The notes: generated from the sequence alone by a model not told the origin. Counted from the first letter of the stretch, positions 48,596-60,700 are shown. The stretch: 64,000 nucleotides of DNA from Nannochloropsis salina CCMP1776 (GCA_004565275.1 SDOX01000006.1:496001-560000), one strand, 5' to 3'. Numbers and translations are program-made.

Positions 48596-49220
48596 GATCT
48601 TTTACCCGCCTTTTTTGGCTTTTTCTAGCTTTAGACGTAATGGATCAGGCTTCGTTATTGGTGCAAATGCGAAATTTAAGTGTTCAGAGGGAGGGGATGT
48701 TGCCGGTCGATGACTGATGGACAAGACGACAACGTGTAAAAATGACGGTGCCTCTACAAAGCGGCCGTGATCTGTGTTGGTGGTAAAGCATTCTGATGTG
48801 AGCACAGAAGAGCATCAGGACGCAGCCTACTGTCTCCTATCACGAGGAGGCATGTGACTCGCTCCCTTTGTTCACTCACCGAGAGTGTCATGATCCTTGC
48901 TTTTCCCTGGTCGTCAAGCCGTTTCTCACGCAAGTTTTTCCTCCACAGGCCATCTCCTTGCATGCTCATGACAAAAAATTATACAACATTGTGAAATGTG
49001 TCCTCTTGAATGCATAATTGTGGCCCCGGTCAAAATGCTGTCACATCATGCCTGGCCTGCGCCTCCTCACCTCCCCATTCCCCCCTTATTCTTCGCTGCC
49101 GTCTCACAGGACGCCTCTTGTTTTCCTCTTTCCCTTCATCCATTCCTTTAGAGGTCGGGACAGACGTTTATACAACCAACTCCTGGCATCGTCACGTCTA
49201 CGTGAAAACCTGCAGCAGCC
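48596..49220. other. Divergent promoter region
   Basis: The 625 bp between the TBP start (minus) and the ketoacyl-CoA reductase start (plus). No coding feature recognised. Confidence 0.4.
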
Positions 49221-50416
49221 ATGGCGTTGGACGTGAAAGAAAAAAACTTGATAAAATTCATAGCCAAGCGTCTCATTCCCATTTTACTCATTTTCTGCTC
49301 TTTTGCCTCTTATATGGAGCTATGGGCTCAACCAGTACGTCTACTAGGCTTTTGTTTGGTGGCTATTTGGATCATCAAGATAACGAGGCGTATCATTTTG
49401 TTTTTACGGGTGAAGCTCTTCCCCCGCGACCCGCTTTCTTACGGGAAGTGGGCGATTGTCACGGGTGCGACGGCTGGTATCGGGGAGGCCTTTGCATACG
49501 AGCTTGCAGCACGCGGCATGAATGTCATTATCATCTCGCGGTCTCTGAACAAACTAGAGGAGGTGAAGAAAGGCATTCTGAAAGAGAGCCCCGCAGCGGA
49601 GATAAGGTGCATGGCGTACGACTACACCGACCGCGAGGGGGCGGAAGCCTTTTTTATGAAGCTGAGCGAGACTTGTAAACACCTGGAGGGTGGGCTTGGC
49701 ATGCTTGTGAACAATGTCGGCATGGTTAATGCGGTGAGTCTGGGTAAGGAGTATGCAGGAGGGGCCTCGCCGATGGTGGGGGGCGTGCGCTGCGCTTGCA
49801 TGTCCTCACATGGCCTAGCGTAGGTTCGCGACGCTGCCAGTGCACTGTCACAATTCTACTTGACCATGTTCGCACTCGTACCCCCACTTAGATTCCGGAG
49901 TACGTGCATCTCTTGGACGATCCCACCACCTACGGCATTTTGCAAGTGAACGTCGAGGGCACAGTGCGAACCACACGTGCCATCGCTCCGCTGCTCATCG
50001 ATCAACGCAAAGGCGCCATTATTAATGTCTCGTCGGGGTCCGGTAACCACCCCACGCCCATGATCTCTTGCTACGCATCCACGAAATCGTTCATCACTCA
50101 GTTCTCCCAATGCCTCTCCCACGAGCTGCGCGAGTTCGGCGTGGACGTCCTGGTGGTCACCCCCTACTACGTGATATCCAATCAATTCCGCCGAAAAAAG
50201 GCGACCTACATCGCCCCAACAGCTCAAAGGATGGTGCAAGACACGTTGCCCATCCTGGGGTATTGCGATGTAGCCTTCCCGTACTGGTTCCATGCCCTCT
50301 GCGGATTCTTTGTAGGATTGTACTGGGATGTGGGAGGTTCCGTCATGGCAGCAATGAGGAGAAATCGTGCGCGAATATTGGAGGCGGCTGCGAAGAAGGA
50401 GGGCAAGAAGGAGTAG
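49221..50416 (+). CDS. KCR: Very-long-chain 3-ketoacyl-CoA reductase (HSD17B12/KAR type)
   Basis: Two exons, 49221-49733 and 49892-50416, with a 158-nt GT-AG intron in phase 0; 345 residues. The N-terminal about 60 residues hold one or two transmembrane helices (LIPILLIFCSFASYM and VRLLGFCLVAIWIIKI). The short-chain dehydrogenase domain has the cofactor motif TGATAGIGEAFAYELAARG, the LVNNVGM strand motif and the catalytic YASTK with an upstream Ser (INVSSGSG). This is the ER-bound reductase that performs the second step of fatty-acid elongation, reducing 3-ketoacyl-CoA with NADPH. The tail AAAKKEGKKE is lysine-rich, reminiscent of ER-retrieval signals but not a strict KKxx. Oil-rich algae use this step for very-long-chain acyl groups; the exact substrates are unknown. 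Confidence 0.92.
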
Positions 50417-51474
50417 TTTAGGGATGGCGTGAAGAAAAGTAAAGTGGGTAGGGGAGGTAGTCAGGGGACCGAGTAGGCCATGAAAGAGCGGCGCATGTAT
50501 AGTTTAGCGAGTAGACAAGGATGTACTACAACGCTGAGAAGCATGACGGATGGATAATGGAGCGCTCTCGAGGAACACAGTAGACGACACTGAGTTGACA
50601 GTCGAAAGGGGGGGGTGCCTCAGTCCGATATGGCGTGGAGCAGAATACGGTGGGTCAAAGAGGACAGACACCCTTCCTTACATTGTATGTGGCAGCTCTA
50701 TATGCGTGTCCATCAGCAAAAGTGAAAGCTTACAGAAAAATACCACCTAATTAAGTGATTTGATCACCTGAGACATAGAGTCGATCGATGCTGGAGGTTT
50801 TCCTTTTCAAACGTGCACTCAGAGCATGAGAACGAATTCCTTCTAAAAAATACTTGGAGTAGAGTATACATAGGCTGAAAATGCCTGAGTTACATGGGCG
50901 GCATCTCATTCTTGTCAAATTGTCGGGGGAATGCTGTATTTGTTCTTTTCCGTCGGCCCATGCTCCCCCTTTTCTGCCCCAGTCTATGTTTCGCCCTTTT
51001 CTTGCACTGTGAAATACCCTGTCCTACCTATTGAGGACACCTTGTTTTTCATAAGTATTTCAATTGAGATAAAAGGGTAGAAGCAAGGGACAGGGGGAGG
51101 TGAGGATGTTTGAACCACAATCGCGCGCATTCCACCGGCACGTGACGGGGAGGCAGCCAGCATCATGATGAAGAGGAGAGAACGAGGCGCTCGCTCCTTT
51201 TGGGTCATCTTGGGTGTCATGCTGCCCATCTCTGGAAGGATTCTTTTCAAGACATAGAGGTGCCACTTTTGTCGAGGCTCGAATGCAAGTGGTACCGCTA
51301 TCACAGTCTTTCTGTTGGCTGATCTTAGCCATTTTCCATCCCTTCGTCCCCACGATCGCTCGTTTTGAAAACCGCGATGCCTCAAGTGCGAGTGAGAGCG
51401 TTCAATCTTTCATGCATTTACTCACCTCTCCGCCCACAATTCCACACTTAAAAGCTACAGGACGTCCTTGCAAC
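50417..51474. other. Intergenic region between two plus-strand genes
   Basis: About 1 kb without a recognised gene. It should hold the 3' UTR of the ketoacyl-CoA reductase gene and the promoter of the thioredoxin-UBA-PUB gene. Confidence 0.4.
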
Positions 51475-53291
51475 ATGGTTCAAGAAATCACCAGCGGAGC
51501 GGAACTTCGCCGCATGGTATGTCGCCCGATGTCTAATATTCTTTCTTTGTCTTGACCCCTCTTTGCGCATCGACACCACACACGCAGGTTGGAAGCGGAA
51601 GGCTGGTGGTCATCGACTTTACTGCTAGCTGGTGCGGGCCTTGCCGGATGGCTGCGCCCCAGTTCGAGGCCATGGCCCGGCGGTACCCGGACGTAGTGTT
51701 CGCCAAAGTTGTGGAGGACAACTCCAAGGACATCATCGCCTCGGAAGGTATTCAGGCTTTCCCTACGTTCCGCGTCTACTTAAACAGCCAAATGCTGGAG
51801 GAATTTCGGGGTGCAAACATGGGGGCGTTGGAAGCGGCCGTGCAGCGGCATCAGGCTAGCGCTGGCCCTGTCTCGTTTTCTGGCTCGGGCTTCAGCCTGG
51901 GAGGTGGGGGCCCAGGTCCCTCCAGCGCCGAAGCTGCGGCCGAGGAAGCGCGAATTGCTCGGCTTCGACGCTTGGGGATTGATCCCAGTGCACCCGCACC
52001 GACCGCGGCCGCCTCCAAGCCTGCCGCTGTCGCGCCAGCCGCCAAGGCTCCGGCCTCTGGTGCCATGGCCTCTTCCCCCGACCCAATGGACACGGCCTCT
52101 ACGGGCGACGACACCGGTGCTGAGGACTCCGGGCGGACCGCGGCGGACCTGGACAAGGAAGATGCCGAAGACGAGGCCTTATTGGCTTCCATGATAAAAA
52201 AGGTCGCGGCTGGCAGCAGCAGCGGCGAGGCCGGGGCGGGGGGGGAGGGTACAGCGGAGGGTGGAGCCATGCAAATGGTGGAACCTCCCGTGGACCAAGC
52301 CCTTCTCCAATCACTCTTGGAGTTTGAGTTCCCCGAGCTTCGCGCCAAGAAAGCCTTGCTGGCGGTGAACAACAGCAGCGTAGATGCAGCCATTCAATGG
52401 ATCACAGACCACCAGGAGGACGCCGACATCGACGCCCCCATCGCGCTCGTACCGCAGCTCGATATGTCGGCTTTGCCCGGGGCTGGACCTCCTAAAAAGA
52501 AAATAACCTTGGAAGAGCTGAAGGCGCGCATTGCTGCCCGGCGGGCCGAGCGCAACGAGATGGAAAAGAAGGAGGAGGTCCAGCGGGAGAAGCTCCGGCG
52601 CGAGTCAGGGAAAAGCATTATCAAGACGAATGAGGAACTGCAGCGCTTACAGCGCCAGCGAGAATTCGCGGCGATGCGGAAGGAGAAAGAGGCACAGAAG
52701 GCAGAAAGGGAACGTTTGCGCATGGAAATCGCCAAGGACAAAGCTGAGCGCGCGTCGAGGGGGGGCTACTTGCCGGGCCGCCTGGATGCGGACGGCTACA
52801 ACCCGTCGGGGCTCCAGGGTGCTTATGGAGCGAGCGTAGCTGGCGGGGAGGATACAAGTGAGGGAGGGGTGGGAACGGGGACGACAGTGGAGAAGGTGCC
52901 CCGGGCCGTCGGGAGTGGGAAAGGGGAGGAGGCCATGGCCCCGGGCACCACCTCGATGGAGTCGGTGGAGAAGGCGATCGGACTCATGAAGCGTCAGCGC
53001 ATTGCGGATGGCGGCGGAATGGCGCTCAAAACCCTTATTGCCTACGTGAAAAACATCGCCGGGACGGCAGGGGAGGAGAAGTTTCGGTCCATCAATCTTG
53101 AAAACAAGGCTTTCAAGAGCCGCGTGGCGCCCGTGTTGGGGGGAAGCAGCCTCTTGAAGGCAATTGGATTTACGAAGGATGACGTCGAAGGGCGATGGTT
53201 TCTCGCGCCGGAGCACGTAGACGTGGCTTTCTTAGGAGAGGTGAAGGGGAAACTGGAAGCGGCCTTGATTGAATACGCGAGTGAGATATGA
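51475..53291 (+). CDS. Thioredoxin-UBA-PUB domain protein
   Basis: Two exons, 51475-51516 and 51588-53291, with a 71-nt GT-AG intron, the shortest in the window; 581 residues. Residues 1 to about 105 are a classical thioredoxin (VVIDFTASWCGPCRMAAPQF, cis-Pro in QAFPTFRVY). An Ala/Ser/Pro-rich linker leads to a UBA-like domain at about 249-292 (LLQSLLEFEFPELRAKKALL, AAIQWITDHQED). A highly charged helical segment at about 310-410 (RRAERNEMEKKEEV, LRRESGKSI, ERLRMEIAKDKAER) resembles the linker of UBXN1-type proteins. The end (about 470-581) is a PUB/PUG-type domain (MESVEKAIGLMKR, EEKFRSINLENKAFKSRVAP, LLKAIGFTKDDVEGRWFL). PUB domains dock on the p97/CDC48 tail and UBA binds ubiquitin, so a redox-linked p97 cofactor is inferred. 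Confidence 0.88.
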
Positions 53292-54838
53292 GGCAGTGTA
53301 GCCTGCGGCCGAGCCCCCCGCAAGGTTGATTCAAGTAGGATATACTGAAAAATGGCGAGGAAAATAAAAGAGTCGAGCACAATAAGGCGAGCGAGGCATT
53401 AAGGTTAGCAAGGTTGAGTTACCATAATACAAGGCCAAAAGAGGAACTTTGGGAAGACGCGGCATGGATATATGCCAGTCACGGAGTCACCATAAACATG
53501 CGGACGAACCCGTTTGCTTTCCTTTCAATGAGAGGCTTTCGAAGACATGTCAAGGATAAATCGGTTGACTTTTATGCGGTTCTGGATGCACCACTTCCAC
53601 AAATAGAGGTTTCAACATCCGTGGCCGGGCCTACCAAGCAAACGAACCCCGGTCAAATTACCAAGAATCTTGTCCTCTTAAAGCACGACAAAATAACCTG
53701 AAAATCAAAAAGATGCGGGCGACCAGAAAAGCGCGTTGGGTTGAAAGTGACCTTTCTTAAGGCGTAGCTGCATGGAGATGAATGACTGCAGAGACACGGC
53801 GCCGTCCAACATACTGCATACTGCCAATTGACTCTCTCGACTCCAAAAAGATGCCATATATTTTACACTAACGGAATGTCTTTACTACCGGTGACTTTGA
53901 ACGGTAACCCTATTCCTACCCGGAACTTCTACACTACGTTGATGTACACACCTCGCTCGGTCCGCGCAGCGGTTGCCCTGGACGTTCCGTGCCAAAGCAA
54001 GTTTTTCTATCTTTTTTAACGTGTTCGAGGTATGCAGCAATTATTCGATGTATCAAATGGATCTATCTGAATGTAACAACGCAGAGAGGATATTTTGGCA
54101 GCTTCCATCCACCGTGAGTGCGCCTTTTAGAGGTGAGAAGGTATCGTGGACATATTATGGGCGTATGGGCGCGCGCAGAACAAGGAGAGTGAGTTGACAC
54201 GTGAACCTCCGAATCCGACGAATCAAACGAATAATCCCCCCGTTCTGCTTAAATTCTCGAAATGGGCTCCTCATGGCGCAAATTTATTGACTCTTTCACT
54301 CCTGGAGCCTTACTAGCGTATACCTGAGGGAGGTCTATCGTTGAGGACGCCCATGTTCTTGTATCGAAAGGCATTCTCTGCCGTGGACACACCGGCACTC
54401 TTCATTTGAATTGGAGATAGCCAACACCAGGCGCCAACATTCGTTTTTATCCCACAATACTCCCGTCTCACGTAGTTGAACGACACAGTGTAATTTGCTA
54501 GATGTGTGTCAAGGGCGAGATGGATTTTTAGTCTCATTCTGGTCACGTGGATATTGTATGTCCTTACAAGCCGTTTCTCTCGCGAGCCATACGTATCTTG
54601 CTTCCCGATGTCTGGAGATCCATGGCGTCCCCATATACAGCTCCTTGTCGCATCTCTGTTCCTTATGCGAAAGTTGGTCTAGTTAAGTCGCGTTTGCCTG
54701 GCTTCCGCTATTTTTTCATTGTAATTTTTCGTACTCCTTGACGGTGCTCTCATCGCTCCTTTCGTATACTGCAGATGGTCCCAATGCTCCCGGGCTTTCT
54801 CGTACTCGGCCCTCACAACCTTTAGGGAAATTCAAGCC
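53292..54838. other. Intergenic region upstream of the Zn2Cys6 gene
   Basis: About 1.5 kb with only short frames lacking family resemblance. The next gene begins at a favourable start context (GCCATGGC). Confidence 0.4.
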
Positions 54839-57658
54839 ATGGCACAGTCACCGTGTATGTCTGTGGCCGTGAGTGATAGTGCGGACGCGGCTGAGAGTTG
54901 CTGTCCCGACTTCGATTTCCACGGGAATGATCACGATTTTGAGCAGGAAGGACGGCAGCAACAACCGTCTTTCGACAGGAATATGCAACAGCGCAGGCAT
55001 GTACGGGGACCTCATATGCTGGAGAATACGGACGTCTCCATGCGTGAGGACGCGGAAGGGCAGCGTCAGGGCCATCCGCGTCGAGGCGTCCGTCACTCCA
55101 CTCATCCCCGACGCGAAGAAACCACGTGGGACGACTCGGAGAGGGAACAGGGAATATTTGCTCTGTACGACGAGGCAGATGGAGAACGATGTCTATCTGC
55201 ACCTGCCTCTCCAAGTCATTCCGAAATTGACAGCGATGGGGCTCTGTTGCGGTACACGTGTAAGGGTTGTCGAAAGTCGAAGGTGCGCTGCGACCGTGTT
55301 TTCCCTTGTCAGAGATGTGTGCGATTGGGGAAGAAGTGTATTCCCCACTTGCGTCGGAACGGGCGATTGAATCAATCCGCCCCTACTTCTCCACGCTCTG
55401 GCAATGACATCAAGCGATCGGTGCTTTCGAAAAGGGACAAAGACCCGGCAGAGTACAGCACGCAACAGCACACGCGACAACTGCAAGAGCGAGGGCTCAG
55501 GCGAAAAAATGGCCAAGACAAATGTCAACCACAAGAGCAGGATCACTTCCATCAACAGCGAATGCATCAACCGACGCATGCCACGGGGCACGTGTGCAGC
55601 CGGCACCTGCCCCAGTCAGAGGCATGCGCGCCGGTCTCTGTTTTTTCATCTGGCAACTCGTTCGACATATCTCACCCACTTTCTCCGCCAGCACCATTCA
55701 AAAACACGTATCATGCCTATGACCTCGGCCCGGAGAGGCCTGTGGGTATCCGTTATACTGGCGAGTCTATGGACCAGATGAAAGAAGATGCATGGGTTGC
55801 TGCTTCCGGGAGACCGGAGGGCAGGCATAGAGGCCACGGCGAACACACTCGTCAAGCGCCTGTCCGCTCCATCGCACGCGACACCACAGGTTGCGACCAA
55901 AAGTCAATATTGGAACGTGGTCACCATGGACCATGCGGCCAGGTGGATGCTGGGACCGAGTCTAAAACTAAAACAACCCCCCCGGAAGGCGTAACCAGTG
56001 CGAAGCGAGACGTGCGCAGGAGCTATGGCGAGAAGGGAGGCAATCGACCGCGATCCATTGCCCTCGAGGGTCATGCACCTCTCTCGGTGTCCTTCGAAAG
56101 TTCATCACAACACGTACAGCGTCATCTCGGCAACCGTGAGCGGCAAGACCCCTTCAGCAGCGTTCCCTCCGATGCTTTGCCCGAGCAAGGCTCGGCCAAG
56201 CGTGCGAGACATCGAGAGACGCCTCAACACGCCATGGTTAAGCCTGTTTGCTACTCGGAGGATGGAAGCGGCCGTCCGGGTGTGCGTGATGTCGCCTGTG
56301 GATCGGCCACGGCAATGGAAGAGGACATTGGACTGTCCTCGCTCGAAGGCGATGGTCAAATCGGAAGGCTTCCTAAGAAACTCGACCCGGCATTATCTTA
56401 CCACTTCCGATGGAGACGATATCCGAGGCAAGAGGCGATGGCGTCCCGCTTCTTCGTGCCCATAACCGGGAACATTCTCAGCGCCGACGATCGCCCCTCC
56501 TTGACTCTGCTTTCACCGGATTCGTATGACGCGGAAGTCGCCCCCTCCACGACCTACTCGTCAATTGACTCCCTATCTTCGTGCACCACAGAGGCCACAA
56601 ATTTAAGCAGCCACGGCGGCAGTAAGGCGCACGCCTCCACCGTCATGATGCCGGACGGAGGGCCCCCCTCCTGGGCTCTTATGGCAGTCTTGCAGCCTCC
56701 CCCAGGCTTAAGGTATTATGATCATTGCAAAACGACCGCATCCCTCTTTGGAGAGACTGCCCTGCGCATGATTGACACTGGTCGACTGCAGCATCTGAAG
56801 ACGTTGGCAATTTTGCGTACGTGGGACTTCTATAACCACAAGCACGGCATTGATATCTCTTGCGGGGCGTCAGCGGCGATCATGCGCGTGCTTGCTTTAC
56901 AAAAATCGGCTCCGTATACCAGCGGCTCTGGCGAGAGCAGTGAATCTGCGGGCATCAATGCAGAGCAGCCCGTGGAGTGGAATGATGATCTGCTTGCGAT
57001 GGATAGGCAGGATGCGCTTGATCAAGCACACATGCCATCCTATGTCTCTAGTCTGCAAGATGGAGGTGATTCAGCAGTGGGAGGTTACGTCTATTGCTCT
57101 GGACAGTATCGTTTCTGGACGGGGAAGAGATTCGCTGACAGATTTATGACTGCAAGCACTGTCAATAGGCTTTTCGACCAGACGAAGATCCTGCCTTGCT
57201 TCCTCTTCGGTTCCTTTCTCGCGCCCAACGACCGCCCGAATTTCTATCGGTCGCTCATTGAGTACATGTTGGGGCCGACAAAGGAGGGTCGAGAGATGAC
57301 GGTGGCGGCAGATGTTATGGAGCTGGATGGACACGTCTTCAAAGCCCTTGTGCGGGCGCGTTACATGGTCTTAAATGAAGGACAGTATTCGTGTTTCGCC
57401 CTAAGCTTTTTGCAGATCCCGGGGTTGCCTGTTCGATTTGTGCCCCCAACCGTTCATCCCTCTTCTATCGCCTCCGCAGCGGCAGATCAATCGAGATCTG
57501 ATGCGTGTCCCGACGTTTCAATGGCTTCCTCCCATACTCGTGGAGCGGCACCGCATGCGAAAAACAAGTCTTCTCCGGCAAAGCATCGTACGGTGGATAT
57601 GGGCGTGAATCTGGTGGATGGGAGACGAGAGGTCAATCAGGCGGAGGAATATGGTTAA
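54839..57658 (+). CDS. Fungal-type Zn(II)2Cys6 transcription factor
   Basis: Single frame of 939 residues starting in GCCATGGC. The DNA-binding domain is at residues 141-167, with six cysteines (141, 144, 151, 157, 160 and 167) in C-x2-C-x6-C-x5-C-x2-C-x6-C and the basic run GCRKSKVRC. It is followed by GKKCIPHLRRNGR. Flanking regions are rich in Gln, Ser, His and Pro, as in activation domains. A more ordered part starts near residue 610 (PPSWALMAVLQPPPGLRYYD, TASLFGETALRMIDTGRLQH), and another lies at about 760-880 (RFMTASTVNRLFDQTKILPC, APNDRPNFYRSLIEYML), which I cannot name and which might be PAS-like. This factor class is typical of fungi and present in Nannochloropsis, where one member controls lipid accumulation; identity with that gene cannot be judged here. 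Confidence 0.87.
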   Translation: MAQSPCMSVAVSDSADAAESCCPDFDFHGNDHDFEQEGRQQQPSFDRNMQQRRHVRGPHMLENTDVSMREDAEGQRQGHPRRGVRHSTHPRREETTWDDSEREQGIFALYDEADGERCLSAPASPSHSEIDSDGALLRYTCKGCRKSKVRCDRVFPCQRCVRLGKKCIPHLRRNGRLNQSAPTSPRSGNDIKRSVLSKRDKDPAEYSTQQHTRQLQERGLRRKNGQDKCQPQEQDHFHQQRMHQPTHATGHVCSRHLPQSEACAPVSVFSSGNSFDISHPLSPPAPFKNTYHAYDLGPERPVGIRYTGESMDQMKEDAWVAASGRPEGRHRGHGEHTRQAPVRSIARDTTGCDQKSILERGHHGPCGQVDAGTESKTKTTPPEGVTSAKRDVRRSYGEKGGNRPRSIALEGHAPLSVSFESSSQHVQRHLGNRERQDPFSSVPSDALPEQGSAKRARHRETPQHAMVKPVCYSEDGSGRPGVRDVACGSATAMEEDIGLSSLEGDGQIGRLPKKLDPALSYHFRWRRYPRQEAMASRFFVPITGNILSADDRPSLTLLSPDSYDAEVAPSTTYSSIDSLSSCTTEATNLSSHGGSKAHASTVMMPDGGPPSWALMAVLQPPPGLRYYDHCKTTASLFGETALRMIDTGRLQHLKTLAILRTWDFYNHKHGIDISCGASAAIMRVLALQKSAPYTSGSGESSESAGINAEQPVEWNDDLLAMDRQDALDQAHMPSYVSSLQDGGDSAVGGYVYCSGQYRFWTGKRFADRFMTASTVNRLFDQTKILPCFLFGSFLAPNDRPNFYRSLIEYMLGPTKEGREMTVAADVMELDGHVFKALVRARYMVLNEGQYSCFALSFLQIPGLPVRFVPPTVHPSSIASAAADQSRSDACPDVSMASSHTRGAAPHAKNKSSPAKHRTVDMGVNLVDGRREVNQAEEYG

Positions 57659-58999
57659 GGAGAAGAGTCCCGAAGGATTTCGCCAGCAGGTGGCCGACGC
57701 CAAGTGCTGGAACAGCGGGCGGGGAGCTTGCCTGTGCTGAGAACAAGTCTTACGTAAGACTTCTCACCGGGGTCAACTCTTGCATCGCGGAGAAATGTAT
57801 GCGGCAGGGCTTCCCCGACATCACAAATTGCACCACTAGAGAACCAAAAGTATCAGCAACTACTTGCGTAGTGTACATGTTATTACGTACTAACAGCTAA
57901 ACGATAAAGACCGTGATTTCTTGAACGAGAGAGGAGCGAATAGGCCACACGCCAATAAACCGCAAAACTCTCTCAATACATTAGGGTTTGATTAGTCAAC
58001 AGATGTATTAAAAACAAGTTTTGTCAGATGCTAGGCGAATTGCGAATTCTTATGTGCAATGGATACGAGGGGGGGGGAAGTTTGAAACTGTAAGAAATGA
58101 AAAGAAGGAACACTGGCTTGAGGGTAATCTTGAAGGACACGCCGCGCAGGCTGTGATTGAATTTACATTGAAAAATGTAAGATGCTCGGTTTCACACAGC
58201 CAGAGCCTTACAACGTTTAAGAATTTTCTCGTATCAAGCCAAATCGTATCGGTACCACACGTCCAAATGCAGGAAGGAGAACGGATACTGCTCTTGAGGA
58301 TGAGGCAATATTTCGCTGTGGTACCAAGACGCTTGCCTCCCAGCCGGACATAATCCTCCGACACGACCAGTAGAACATGTATGCATAGGGATTTAATATG
58401 GGTATTCGAACTTAGCACGTAGTCTCATACTTGTAACATCGCCCCTTGATGTGGCTGATACCATGCAGTGAGGGAAAAAAGGCTTGCTCCAAATTGTATC
58501 TCAGAGAAGGATTATTCGTAAACTATTAAAAATTTAAAATCTGTCGAGGTGCTTGCTAATTAAGCCCGCACGCCTAAAATTATTATCGTACTAATTCTCA
58601 TTGGTATCCTCACATTGTCGCGGCTAGACTGGCCTTTCAATACATAAAAATGCTTCTCCCAACGTCCCCACCCCCCGGCCCTGATCGGGCGGACGCGAGC
58701 GCCGCCCATTCGCCCAACTGCACTCATACACATAAATGCCCTCCAGCGTTTCACCGTAGTCCAGACGGAAGAAATTTATGTATCAAATATTCTGATTGTG
58801 TGTGCGTCTTGACAGAATGGCTGGAGAAGAAATTTCAGGGAACAGAGTTAATGCCGTGGCCTGATGTTCAGCCAAAAAAATGACACGTACCTCGGAGAAA
58901 GTAAGTATCTTACGTCTTTTACGGCACAGGCAGGTATTTCCCAGGATGCAAAGAATAATACCACGGATAAAAGCAAGTACGGCACCAACAAGGAGACGA
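57659..58999. other. Intergenic region
   Basis: About 1.3 kb between two plus-strand genes. Short frames only; no gene, repeat or RNA recognised. Confidence 0.4.
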
Positions 59000-60243
59000 A
59001 TGAGGTTAACGTCTTGGGTATTAACCCTGGGTCTACTCGGACATGCATCCGCGTTCGTTCGCCTGCGTCCCACCTCTCCAGTGCTTGCGGGGCTCCGAGA
59101 ACATCCCATCGACAATAAATTTGCCGTCAAATCTACTGTTTTATTGAAAAAGACCTATTACCGACGTTTATCAGCTACTAGTCCGGTGGCACCTTCTTTT
59201 TCAACGGAGAATGGTCTAATTCCCCGCGTAAAAACTTTAGCCAAAAACATGGTCACCGGTTTGCCTCTTGTAGCTTTCTCCACCATTTCTGGAGGAATGC
59301 TGGCGGGATCTTTGCATGCTGTGACAGGTATGTTTTTTATTTTACGTCTGAGATTCTTTTGGCACGTGCTGCGAGCGAAGGACTCGCACTGTGAGTGTGT
59401 CTGCGCTTGTCTGCTTCGACTTTATGAGTTCCCCTGGGACACTTTCCCCTCAAATGTGTGAACTTACCGTACTCTGGGAGCAGCACGTACTCACGTCTGT
59501 ATGTTCTTACATCTCAAAGGTCCCGACCATCTTGCGGCGCTGCTACCTCGGTGTATTGGCAAGCGATGGTACCAAGCAATGCGGATCGGCGCCGTCTGGG
59601 GCCTGGGACACGGCATCAGTGCAATCATCATGGGAATGGTCGCGTTTTTCCTCAAAGGCCGGCTGTCAACCTACTCACACAACACCCTCATACCCAAACT
59701 CTCCCTGTACACTGAAGTGCTCATTGGGGTGAGTCTCATCATCATTGGCCTCCTGGGGCTAAAGGAGGCGGCGCATTTCGACGTTTCCGCAGTCATGCCT
59801 CTGGAAGCCGAGGGCTCGATTGCCGGATCGGCTGCATCTGGTGCCGCTAAAAAGGTGCGTTGATGTAGCGAATGGTCACGTGTGTCAGATCATGCGGTAG
59901 GAAGAGTCTGACAATACTCACTACAACGCTTCTCACTCATCAGAAGGCCACGGGTAAAGCGGTCTTTCTCAATGGATTGCTGCATGGGTTCTCTTGGGAC
60001 GGAACGCCGACGTTAGCCCCTGCTTTGGCGTTCGACTCCTGGCTCCCGGTGATGACATTCCTGTGCTCCTACGGCCTCGGCACGATGCTTTCCATGAGCA
60101 CCGCCACCAGCCTGATCGGGGAGGGCACGGTCAAGGTCGGGCAGGCTTTGGACAAGCCAAATATCCCCAAGAAACTCGCCCAAGGGTCCTCTGTGGTGGC
60201 CATCTTGGTGGGTCTGGTGTGGACCGTGAAGGCGCTTGTTTGA
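59000..60243 (+). CDS. Plastid-targeted NiCoT/UreH-like membrane transporter
   Basis: Three exons, 59000-59327, 59520-59854 and 59944-60243, with GT-AG introns of 192 and 89 nt; 320 residues. The N-terminus MRLTSWVLTLGLLGHASAFV is a signal peptide ending in the exact ASAF plastid motif, then a basic Ser/Thr/Pro-rich transit-like stretch to about residue 70. The membrane part has the family signature GSLHAVTG|PDHLAALLP, whose His and Asp are the metal-binding residues of the HAxDADH-type motif of nickel/cobalt permeases, then WGLGHGISAIIMGMVAFFL, a helix with VLIGVSLIIIGLLGL, the second half GLLHGFSWDGTPTLAPALAF and SYGLGTMLSMSTATSLIGEG, and a final helix VVAILVGLVWTVKALV. Two His-containing halves suggest an internal repeat. 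Nickel or cobalt transport into the plastid is an inference. Confidence 0.85.
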
Positions 60244-60700
60244 GCATATGAATGCCGAGAAGGAAAAGTGCAAAGAGCGGGAATAAAGCATGCCTCAAAG
60301 ACGCAATCGATGGTACATATTGATAGTCAGACGGATGACTGCTGAGTCACTGAAAATGAAAAGAATTTAAAAGTCGCAAACAGGCGGTATATCGGCTCGT
60401 TGCGTTCATGATTGATAGGAGCGTCCCATCATCCTTTTTTTAAGCAACGCATGCAAACCGGTGTTGAAATGAAAGACACGGGAGCAAAGAATGTCTGGCC
60501 AGAGGTCCACGGAGGGGCCTTGGAAAAACGTCAAAGAACGGCCCTCGTCCCAACCGATAACGACGAAATAGGGACGTTTCATTTGCTTTTACTTCGCTTA
60601 GAGGCTGTACAGTTCAATCATGTAGAGTATAAAGGTGTCAGGCTGCAGGTTGTGGTGAGAGCCCGCCCGACCCCCTCCCTTGGGCCGGGACATCTTCACG
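60244..60700. other. Convergent intergenic region
   Basis: Between the ends of the transporter gene (plus) and the pseudouridine synthase gene (minus). No gene recognised. Confidence 0.4.
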
